Below the pieces are notes generated by a model. That model did no database searches, had not been told where the DNA came from, and saw only the letters and a program-made list of their open reading frames with translations. From Anaerolineae bacterium (GTDB lineage: Bacteria > Chloroflexota > Anaerolineae > B4-G1 > SLSP01): a DNA stretch of 5,085 nt. A program made the translations under genes and the position numbers. The DNA lies in contig JAFGNI010000230.1 of the NCBI GenBank assembly GCA_016927095.1, positions 1-5,085 of the forward strand, given 5' to 3'. Shown piece after piece: positions 1-4,428 of the stretch; position 1 is the stretch's first letter; the number at the start of each line of letters is the position of its first letter.

Positions 1-10
1 ATAGTCGCTA

Positions 11-16
11 AAGGAG
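11..16 (+). promoter_or_regulatory. Ribosome binding site of the DUF218 gene
   Basis: AAGGAG lies 7 nt before the ATG at 24. The in-frame GTG at 18 is only 1 nt from this motif and so is a poor start. The site therefore decides for ATG 24. Confidence 0.8.
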
Positions 17-23
17 CGTGTCT

Positions 24-731
24 ATGAATGAGGATTCAGAAAAGACAGCAGCCATTGTCTTGGGTGGCGGCTTGAAGAGGGTCCAGGTCGGGGATCAGAC
101 CCGATACGAGCCTGAAGCGCAAGCCAAGGCGCGGCTGGACATGGCCTACGCCCTGTTTGTGGAAGGGAAGGTCGATGTCATCATCTCAACCGGCAAGTAC
201 GGCGTGATGGCCAAGATCGATCCCAAGGTAGCAGGGCCCCAGACCGAGGCGGCGGTGGGCGGAGCCTACCTGATCGCCAAGGCGAAGGCGAGCGGCGATG
301 CCGATCTTGCGCGCAAGATTGAGGCCTGCCTTGTCTACGAGGATCAATCGATCGATACCATCGGCAACGCATGGTATGCCAAGAAGCTCTGTCTGGAGCC
401 ACTGGGGATCACGTCCTGTATCATCGTCACATCCGACTACCACGTCGCGCGGTCCAAGGTCATCTTCGAGTGGATTCTAGGCCCGGGCTACACCGTCACG
501 TGTGCGGCGGCCCCCTCGCCCCTCAGCGGACGAGACCGCGAACGCAGGGATCGCTTTGAGCAGATGTTGACAGACCTCCTCCGGACGCGCCTGATGCCCG
601 GCATTCCGGCAGGCGATGACGAAGCGATCGCGAAGTTTATCGAGACCGAGCACCGGGCTTTGCTCCGAGGCGGCGGCCCGCCGCCACCGGGACTGTTGCC
701 GGACGGGGTTGTGCCTCCGGCGGGGCCGTGA
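24..731 (+). CDS. DUF218 (YdcF/SanA/ElyC-type) family protein
   Basis: This 235-residue protein has the DUF218 signature. There is an N-terminal beta strand and glycine turn (IVLGGG, residues 11-16), a second strand ISTGKYG (54-60), the family block EDQSIDTIGNAWYAK (106-120) corresponding to the E..S..T..N motif, and TSDYHVARS (136-144), matching the family's 'T..yH..Rs' motif. Members of the family (E. coli YdcF, SanA, ElyC) have a Rossmann-like fold, and some are linked to envelope or peptidoglycan precursor metabolism. The biochemical reaction is generally unclear and I do not assign one. No signal peptide or membrane helix is visible, unlike SanA and ElyC, so a cytoplasmic location is inferred. 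The start is ATG 24, chosen from the AAGGAG spacing. The C-terminus (about 216-235) is a Gly/Pro-rich low-complexity tail that is probably disordered. No clear rho-independent terminator follows. Confidence 0.85.
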   Translation: MNEDSEKTAAIVLGGGLKRVQVGDQTRYEPEAQAKARLDMAYALFVEGKVDVIISTGKYGVMAKIDPKVAGPQTEAAVGGAYLIAKAKASGDADLARKIEACLVYEDQSIDTIGNAWYAKKLCLEPLGITSCIIVTSDYHVARSKVIFEWILGPGYTVTCAAAPSPLSGRDRERRDRFEQMLTDLLRTRLMPGIPAGDDEAIAKFIETEHRALLRGGGPPPPGLLPDGVVPPAGP

Positions 732-816
732 CGCCATCACCTACTCGGATGCGATGGGCCTAGCCTCTAGGGGGCCTGCAGCTGGCTTCCATCGTCGAGC
801 CACGCTTGTGCTGTTG

Positions 817-858
817 TGTAGGGCGGGAAGTTGTCCCGCCCCGGCTGCGGAGCAGCCG
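817..858 (+). repeat. Left REP-like unit (H1 + H2)
   Basis: This 42-nt unit has GTAG at 818-821 at the 5' foot, the H1 stem-loop (821-841) and, directly abutting, the H2 stem-loop (842-858) with loop GGA. It aligns with the reverse complement of 913-954 at 28 of 42 positions. Ten of the 14 differences fall as five stem pairs in which both partners change and pairing is kept. Confidence 0.6.
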
Positions 859-912
859 TTTCGCAAAGCTCACACCGGACCCCTGCCCTGGCGTTCAGAT
901 CGACGCTGCAGG

Positions 913-954
913 CCGGCCCTCCGGGCCGGGGGCGGGTCGGGTACCTGCCCTACA
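913..954 (-). repeat. Right REP-like unit (H3 + H4), inverted
   Basis: This is the inverted partner of the left unit. Read on the minus strand it begins TGTAGGGC, with GTAG at forward positions 950-953. It then gives an 8-bp stem with 5-nt loop and a 7-bp stem with loop GGA. One stem position is a G-U pair in plus-strand RNA but an A-C mismatch on the minus strand, so folding is slightly better on the plus strand. Confidence 0.6.
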
Positions 955-1031
955 TTGCCCGTTGCCGGATCTCCGACTGCAATCCCCCTGGCTTAGCCCG
1001 TGTGTCGCGATCCGGCTTGCCCACTTGGTAC

Positions 1032-1037
1032 TACAAT
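1032..1037 (+). promoter_or_regulatory. Candidate -10 box of the lipoprotein gene
   Basis: TACAAT matches the -10 consensus at 5 of 6 positions and lies 47 nt before the start codon. No convincing -35 hexamer lies 15-19 nt upstream, so support is weak. Transcription would start near 1044, at the edge of the dyad 1044-1059. Confidence 0.3.
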
Positions 1038-1043
1038 CTCTTT

Positions 1044-1059
1044 GATGGCGCACGCCATC
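1044..1059. promoter_or_regulatory. Perfect dyad between promoter and ribosome binding site
   Basis: GATGGCG-CA-CGCCATC is a perfect 7-bp inverted repeat with a 2-nt centre. It lies between the candidate -10 and the Shine-Dalgarno sequence (GGAGG, 1071-1075) of the lipoprotein gene. The 2-nt centre is too tight for a good RNA hairpin unless the innermost pairs open, so a protein-binding operator is the more natural reading. Its role is inferred. Confidence 0.4.
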
Positions 1060-1084
1060 TATCATCTCTCGGAGGCACGTATCT

Positions 1085-1615
1085 ATGAAGACAAGGATGC
1101 TCTGCTTTGCTTTGCTCGTGACCCTCGTTAGCCTGGCGGGCTGTGACGGGACTGCCACGCCGGCAGCGTCCTCCACACCCACCAGCGATCCCTTCGCCTA
1201 CTGCGCTGCAGTGGGCACGATCGATGCGCCCGATGCCGCCTATACCGGTCCGGAGGTCCCCGAATCGGTAGCCGAGGGCCTGCGGGACGCGCTCAATGTG
1301 CCGGAAACGCCCCTGGATGTGCTACAGAACGGCACGTCCTGGCGCTGTATGAAGGGCGAGGTCTACGCCTGCTTCGTCGGCGCCAACCTCCCCTGCGAGG
1401 CGCAAGCCAACACGGATCGAACACCGACCGTGGAGGCGGAGGACTTCTGCCGGGAAAATCCGGAAGCCGACGTCGTCCCCGCAGCCGTCACCGGACATGA
1501 GACAGTCTACACGTGGCGCTGCAGCGAGGGCGTTCCCGAGGTTGTTGAGCAGGTCTTCCATCCCGACGCGCAGGGGTTCCTGTCCGAGTTCTGGTACCAG
1601 ATCAGTTCTGATTAG
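1085..1615 (+). CDS. Cysteine-rich lipoprotein of unknown function
   Basis: This 176-residue protein begins with a lipoprotein signal: a basic start (K2, R4), a hydrophobic core (about 5-16) and the lipobox L17-A18-G19-C20, so C20 should be lipidated by Lgt and the chain anchored on the outer face of the membrane. A Thr/Ser/Pro/Ala linker (22-36) leads to a compact domain with six more cysteines (C40, C88, C96, C104, C122, C146), enough for three disulfides. Two segments look like diverged repeats: YCAAVG (39-44) with SWRCMKGEVYAC (85-96), and FCRENP (121-126) with TWRCSEG (143-149). I recognise the general type as an uncharacterised secreted protein and assign no function. The start is supported by GGAGG (1071-1075) 9 nt upstream. 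The gene appears to stand alone. A 5-bp stem GGCAG/CTGCC (1615-1627) overlaps the end but lacks a T-run, so it is not called a terminator. Confidence 0.85.
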   Translation: MKTRMLCFALLVTLVSLAGCDGTATPAASSTPTSDPFAYCAAVGTIDAPDAAYTGPEVPESVAEGLRDALNVPETPLDVLQNGTSWRCMKGEVYACFVGANLPCEAQANTDRTPTVEAEDFCRENPEADVVPAAVTGHETVYTWRCSEGVPEVVEQVFHPDAQGFLSEFWYQISSD

Positions 1616-1636
1616 GCAGTCGCTGCCGCAACGATC

Positions 1637-1780
1637 CTAGTCCTGCGCCGGCGCCACCGGGCTCAGAACAACCACGTCCTCGGGGCCATAGGTGTGGCGG
1701 GCGACCAAGGCGATCCACCAGGCCTGCAAGCGGCAAGCCTCTGCACAGCGACCAGCGGCGGCCAGGCGAGGTCCCCTAGC
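1637..1780 (-). pseudogene. Possible C-terminal remnant of a minus-strand gene
   Basis: One minus-strand frame stays open for 47 codons, from just after the stop at 1781-1783 to a TAG at 1637-1639. Its C-terminal part reads WWIALVARHTYGPEDVVVL and ends in VAPAQD. This looks more protein-like than the other frames, which are rich in Arg and Pro. No start codon with a ribosome binding site is evident, and no protein family is recognised. It could equally be chance in GC-rich DNA. Confidence 0.2.
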
Positions 1781-1905
1781 TCAAGCTCTGATCGCTCCAG
1801 GGAACGCGCCGGATACCTACGATGGGCATCATATCCCCCCACATCGCACGCACAAGCCGTATTATGCAGTCTGCCCACACAGCTTGCCTACACTAGTTCG
1901 CACGA

Positions 1906-1971
1906 AGGTAGGCCACTGGCGGCTCTTGCAGCTTACGTTGGGCAAACTGCTACACCACACAGTGCCTACCT
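1906..1971. repeat. Imperfect inverted repeat, possible hairpin
   Basis: AGGTAGGCCACT (1906-1917) and AGTGCCTACCT (1961-1971) are inverted copies differing by one inserted base, with 43 nt between. Inside, GCAGCTT and AAACTGC can form a further short stem with one mismatch. A third copy of GCCTAC is at 1886-1891. It ends 20 bp beyond the stop codon of the minus-strand gene and could affect its transcript end, but there is no T-run. Confidence 0.3.
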
Positions 1972-1990
1972 CGATGCGCTTCGGTCTCTA

Positions 1991-2422
1991 CTATGACACA
2001 TTTTGTGCCGATGGTGGCGGCAGAAGCCCAAGCTGCTCTATCAAGCTCGTTCGATCTGCCACCCCCCAGTGTTCGACGATTTTGCCATCCTGATACCGAC
2101 ATATGTCAATCACGGTGATGGTAAAGGACTTGCCCGTAGGAGGTCGCCCCATAAAGGGCGCTTGATGCGTGCCCCTAGAGGTGATCCGTGCCCAGGTCTT
2201 GCCGTTGCTGGAGATGATCTCTTCGATGATCAGCTTGAGATCCGGAAATGGCGTACGCAGACTGGCAATCGCTCGCTTCAGTCCCGTGATGTTGGGTGGC
2301 ACGAAACCGTCCTGGTGCTCGATGAAGTCAGGAGTGAAGAGCTCATCCAGAGCAGCCAGGTTACCCTTGTTAAAGCCTTCTTCAATCATACGACGGAATA
2401 CTTTCTCATTCTGTTCGGACAT
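1991..2422 (-). CDS. SnoaL-like ester cyclase family protein
   Basis: This 143-residue protein has the SnoaL-like polyketide/ester cyclase pattern of the NTF2-like fold. N-terminal helices carry FNKGNLAALDELFTPDFIEH (17-36). RTPFPDLKL (56-64) matches the family's 'FPDl' block. RGTHQAPFMGRPPTGK (83-98) matches 'GTH..f.G.pPTGk'. DICRYQDGKIVEHWGVADR (106-124) matches 'R...GKI.E.W...D', and QLGLL (130-134) closes the domain. Cyclase members perform intramolecular aldol condensation on polyketide intermediates. Most stand-alone members in environmental bacteria have no known substrate, and no polyketide genes are nearby, so no reaction is assigned. It is probably cytoplasmic. Three starts are possible: TTG 2449, ATG 2428 and ATG 2422. 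ATG 2422 is preferred because AGAAGG lies 6 nt upstream, whereas the same motif abuts ATG 2428. Transcription diverges from the NB-ARC gene. Confidence 0.9.
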   Translation of the reverse strand: MSEQNEKVFRRMIEEGFNKGNLAALDELFTPDFIEHQDGFVPPNITGLKRAIASLRTPFPDLKLIIEEIISSNGKTWARITSRGTHQAPFMGRPPTGKSFTITVIDICRYQDGKIVEHWGVADRTSLIEQLGLLPPPSAQNVS

Positions 2423-2428
2423 GATCAT

Positions 2429-2434
2429 CCTTCT
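2429..2434 (-). promoter_or_regulatory. Ribosome binding site deciding the SnoaL-like start
   Basis: Minus-strand AGAAGG is followed by ATGATC and then ATG 2422, a spacing of 6 nt. The ATG at 2428 directly abuts the motif. The site therefore favours the shorter protein. Confidence 0.65.
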
Positions 2435-2456
2435 CTTGCCTGTCGGCAAATGCTCA

Positions 2457-2483
2457 AGACACTGATCCCATTCACAAGTGTCT
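2457..2483. promoter_or_regulatory. Perfect dyad upstream of the SnoaL-like gene
   Basis: AGACACT (2457-2463) and AGTGTCT (2477-2483) are perfect 7-bp inverted copies with a 13-nt spacer. The 20-bp centre-to-centre spacing (about two helical turns) suits a dimeric repressor or activator. It lies 35 bp before the preferred start codon, in the leader or promoter of the minus-strand gene. Operator function is inferred. Confidence 0.4.
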
Positions 2484-2527
2484 GGGTGATATCCCCTCGG
2501 CCCAATTTACAATACATCTATCTAGTT

Positions 2528-2556
2528 TTTGTATCGTATCATAGATTCAAAGACAA
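2528..2556 (-). promoter_or_regulatory. Candidate promoter of the SnoaL-like gene
   Basis: On the minus strand TTGTCT (2551-2556) and TACAAA (2528-2533) are separated by 17 nt, each matching the consensus at 4 of 6 positions, in a visibly AT-rich stretch. It implies a leader of about 100 nt containing the dyad 2457-2483. A TTGACA on the same strand (2572-2577) has no matching -10 at the right distance. Confidence 0.25.
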
Positions 2557-2582
2557 CGCCGGCACAGTTATTGTCAAGTTTC

Positions 2583-2597
2583 TGCAGTCAAACTGCA
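2583..2597. promoter_or_regulatory. Short perfect dyad in the divergent control region
   Basis: TGCAGT-CAA-ACTGCA is a perfect 6-bp inverted repeat with a 3-nt centre, about 85 bp upstream of the NB-ARC gene's -10 box. It could be an operator or a small hairpin; its role is unknown. Confidence 0.3.
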
Positions 2598-2614
2598 AGC
2601 TGTATTCTGATTGG

Positions 2615-2647
2615 GTCGGTTCAGAAAGTAATGACCGCTGACCCGAC
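2615..2647. repeat. Imperfect inverted repeat in the divergent control region
   Basis: GTCGGTTCAG (2615-2624) and CTGACCCGAC (2638-2647) are inverted copies matching at 9 of 10 positions, with a 13-nt spacer. The pair lies just upstream of the extended -10 promoter (2678-2686), a suitable place for an activator site. A decayed insertion-sequence end is an alternative. Confidence 0.35.
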
Positions 2648-2677
2648 AGCCGCGCCAACATCAGCCAGCCCAGACCC

Positions 2678-2686
2678 TGGTATAAT
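2678..2686 (+). promoter_or_regulatory. Extended -10 promoter of the NB-ARC gene
   Basis: TGGTATAAT is a perfect extended -10 element (TG at 2678-2679, TATAAT at 2681-2686). No good -35 lies 15-19 nt upstream, as is usual for extended -10 promoters. Transcription should begin near 2693, giving a leader of about 41 nt. Confidence 0.65.
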
Positions 2687-2723
2687 CTAGGCAGGATCGG
2701 CTGTTCGCTAGTACCGGACTCTC

Positions 2724-2729
2724 AAGGAG
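2724..2729 (+). promoter_or_regulatory. Ribosome binding site of the NB-ARC gene (GTG start)
   Basis: AAGGAG lies 4 nt before the GTG at 2734. The spacing is short but workable, and no ATG or GTG with better spacing exists between it and the promoter. It supports a GTG start. Confidence 0.6.
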
Positions 2730-2733
2730 AGAA

Positions 2734-4209
2734 GTGGCCTACCAGAGCGGGGATGATCCACGTCTGTTGAGCGACCTACGAGCTGCGCTCAAACGCTGGC
2801 GTAGGCCGACACTGGGCGATGCAGCCTTGGCTCATCGTCTGGCCGATGTCGAACGCCGCCTAGCGGCTGATCCTCGAATGATCCGGTCGAATGCCCTGCG
2901 ACAGACGCTCCAAGCGGCACTGGCCTCGCTGCGAGACGAGGAACAGAACGAAGGGGTTGACCTGTTGGAGCGACATTACTTCCGCAACGAGAACGTCGTC
3001 TTGATGGCAGAGAACCGTCACCTCAGCGAACGCAGCCTTTACCATCGCCTTTATGAAGCTCAAGTGGCCCTGGCTCACGCTCTGTGGGCCCAAGAGCCAA
3101 TTGAGGCGAACGCAGCCGGGGCGTTCGCAGACAGATCCTCGCACGCTCTTCTCCATGCCCAGCACCTACCCCCGAAGACTGCCACCCAGCTCTTTGGCGT
3201 GGGCGAGATGCTGGCACAGTTGCTGGCGTATTTGGAGGATCGCGACCACCACTGGGTCATTAGCCTGGCAGGGATGGCAGGCTTGGGCAAGACAGCGCTG
3301 GCCCGGGAGGCAGCGGGGCGGCTAGCTGCTACCGACCGCTTTGCCGACATCGCCTGGGTGATGATGAACCCTGCGGCTTATACGTCACGTGGCCTCACGC
3401 GCAGGCCGGACCATCTAGCTCTCACCTGCAGTCAAGTCCTAAACACGATCGTCCGCCAATTGAGTAGTGTCAATCTGGATCCTTTTGACCTGCCGACCAA
3501 CCGGGATAGGGTCCGCGAATTGCTCCACGCCCACTCCTATCTGGTTGTCTTGGACAATCTCGAGACACCTATGGACTGCGGGACCCTGCCGGACTGGTTC
3601 TGGGGAATGGCCAATCCCAGCAAGTTCCTGCTGACCAGTCGCCACTGGCTCGAAGCGGACGTGGAAGCGTCGGTGCTTTCCATGGAAGCGCTGGCCGAGC
3701 CCGATGGTCTGGCTCTGATTCGTCACGAAGCGCATCTTCGTGGACGCCAGCAGATGAGCGAATCAGACGAGGATGCTCTGCACCAAATCCTGGCTGTAAC
3801 AGGAGGGAATCCCCTGGCTATCAAGTTGGTCATGGGTCAACTCAAGAGCCTGCCGTTGAGCCGGATCTTGACAGACCTAAAGACCGTTCAACCGGGCACA
3901 GAAACGTTCTATCGATACCTCTACCGCCTCTCCTGGGATCTCATCTCTATGCCGGCACGCCATCTGCTAGTACAGATGGTCAGGCTGCCGGCCAGCGGCG
4001 GCACCTGGGAGGATCTAGCGGCCATCGTCGATATGCCCAGTAGTGATCTGAGCGCTGTCATAGAAGCGCTTGTCGACCACTCCCTCGTGCAAGTGAGCGG
4101 CTTCGAAGAGAAGATCTATAGTCTACATCCTCTGACGTACCACTTCGCCAGCCGCCTTGCTGCCCAGAAGCCTGGCGCTCAGGAGATCGAAGTCAAGTCT
4201 GAGGACTAG
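2734..4209 (+). CDS. HTH-NB-ARC STAND ATPase, compact, no C-terminal repeats
   Basis: This 491-residue protein has three parts. Residues 1-120 form a helical N-terminal domain with a sigma-region-4-like helix-turn-helix (about 75-118; NRHLSERSLYHRLYEAQ at 94-110), typical of regulator-like STAND proteins in Chloroflexota. Residues about 150-380 are an NB-ARC ATPase: Walker A GMAGLGKT (180-187), Walker B LVVLD (270-274), an arginine-bearing FLLTSRH (298-304) resembling sensor 1, and GNPLA (358-362) in place of plant GLPLA. Residues about 395-478 are a winged helix ending in LHPLTYHF (464-471), where H465 sits at the MHD-motif histidine. STAND proteins are ATP-dependent switches that oligomerise when a ligand is sensed. 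Most carry WD40 or TPR sensors after the winged helix; here the chain ends about 20 residues later in an acidic tail. The ATPase motifs look intact. DNA binding and transcriptional control are inferred. The start is GTG, behind a strong extended -10 promoter. Confidence 0.88.
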   Translation: MAYQSGDDPRLLSDLRAALKRWRRPTLGDAALAHRLADVERRLAADPRMIRSNALRQTLQAALASLRDEEQNEGVDLLERHYFRNENVVLMAENRHLSERSLYHRLYEAQVALAHALWAQEPIEANAAGAFADRSSHALLHAQHLPPKTATQLFGVGEMLAQLLAYLEDRDHHWVISLAGMAGLGKTALAREAAGRLAATDRFADIAWVMMNPAAYTSRGLTRRPDHLALTCSQVLNTIVRQLSSVNLDPFDLPTNRDRVRELLHAHSYLVVLDNLETPMDCGTLPDWFWGMANPSKFLLTSRHWLEADVEASVLSMEALAEPDGLALIRHEAHLRGRQQMSESDEDALHQILAVTGGNPLAIKLVMGQLKSLPLSRILTDLKTVQPGTETFYRYLYRLSWDLISMPARHLLVQMVRLPASGGTWEDLAAIVDMPSSDLSAVIEALVDHSLVQVSGFEEKIYSLHPLTYHFASRLAAQKPGAQEIEVKSED

Positions 4210-4231
4210 GCACCGGTCGGAAGCAGTTAGG

Positions 4232-4426
4232 ATGGAAAAGAGTTCTCGGCTTGGCAGATCACCTCACTTCTTTTTGGGGGCCACGAGCAGCATCTGGCAC
4301 ATTGACCCTGCGGCAAATGTAAATGGTTCTGGTGACTGTTGGTTCTACCAGGCGACCCTCGAGTTTCTGCCGGGAGGGTCCGCGAAACCGTCCCCGCCAT
4401 TCATCACGCTCAGAAGGGAGTCGTAA
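4232..4426 (+). CDS. Hypothetical 64-residue protein
   Basis: This short ORF lies between the NB-ARC gene and the glycosidase-like gene. It begins MEKSSRLGRSPHFFLG and has a plausible folded-looking middle (SSIWHIDPAANV, then DCWFYQATLEF), followed by a Pro/Ser-rich end. No family is recognised, and no signal peptide or membrane helix is visible. Its stop is 2 nt before the next start codon, so translation could be coupled. Against it, the ribosome binding site is poor: only AGG, 1 nt before the ATG. The frame extends further upstream into the NB-ARC gene, but that extension is Arg/Ser-rich and looks like a shadow. It could be a genuine small partner, the remnant of a longer gene, or a chance ORF inside a leader. 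Confidence 0.35.
   Translation: MEKSSRLGRSPHFFLGATSSIWHIDPAANVNGSGDCWFYQATLEFLPGGSAKPSPPFITLRRES
4414..4420 (+). promoter_or_regulatory. Ribosome binding site of the glycosidase-like gene
   Basis: AAGGGAG lies 8 nt before the ATG at 4429 and inside the last codons of the small ORF. It favours ATG 4429 over the in-frame ATG at 4441. Confidence 0.7.
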
Positions 4427-4428
4427 GC

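Larger units (their letters stand above)
817..954. repeat. 138-bp mirror-symmetric element, REP-doublet (BIME)-like
   Basis: The element is bounded by TGTAGGGC (817-824) and GCCCTACA (947-954). In order it holds TGTA; hairpin H1 821-841 (8-bp stem GGGCGGGA/TCCCGCCC, 5-nt loop); hairpin H2 842-858 (7-bp CGGCTGC/GCAGCCG, loop GGA); a 54-nt centre (859-912); hairpin H3 913-929 (7-bp CCGGCCC/GGGCCGG, loop TCC); hairpin H4 930-950 (8-bp GGGCGGGT/ACCTGCCC with one G-U pair, 5-nt loop); and TACA. The segment lengths are exactly symmetric: 4, 21, 17, 54, 17, 21, 4. A TTG trinucleotide flanks both ends (814-816 and 955-957), which could be a target duplication or chance. REP elements of enterobacteria and pseudomonads pair a GTAG or GGAG foot with a hairpin and occur as inverted doublets. 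The resemblance is seen here; that this is a mobile family is inferred. No CDS overlaps it. Confidence 0.7.
1616..1990. other. Gap between lipoprotein and SnoaL-like genes
   Basis: No intact gene is supported here. The left part (1637-1780) may hold the end of a degraded minus-strand gene. A perfect 10-bp palindrome GCGCCGGCGC lies at 1645-1654. The right part (1886-1971) has three copies of the core GCCTAC or its complement. The genes on either side converge on this gap, yet no stem followed by a T-run is evident in either direction. Confidence 0.5.

Noticed and set aside
18..23. GTG 18 as start of the DUF218 gene
   Set aside because: It is 1 nt from the Shine-Dalgarno motif; ATG 24 has normal spacing.
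821..841. Hairpin H1 as a rho-independent terminator of the DUF218 gene
   Set aside because: The stem is strong, but it is followed by a second GC-rich hairpin rather than a T-run, and it belongs to the symmetric repeat element.
616..996. A 126-codon plus-strand frame running from the DUF218 gene into the intergenic region
   Set aside because: It is out of frame with the real gene, Arg/Pro/Ala-rich, and crosses the hairpin element.
1615..1627. GGCAG/CTGCC stem after the lipoprotein gene as a terminator
   Set aside because: It has only 5 bp and no T-run.
1692..2093. A 133-codon plus-strand frame in the gap after the lipoprotein gene
   Set aside because: The product is rich in His, Arg and Pro with no domain-like pattern, lacks a ribosome binding site, and overlaps the end of the SnoaL-like gene.
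2003..2641. A 212-codon plus-strand frame antisense to the SnoaL-like gene
   Set aside because: It lies over a clear family match on the minus strand and continues into the divergent promoter region. Its composition fits no protein family and it has no ribosome binding site.
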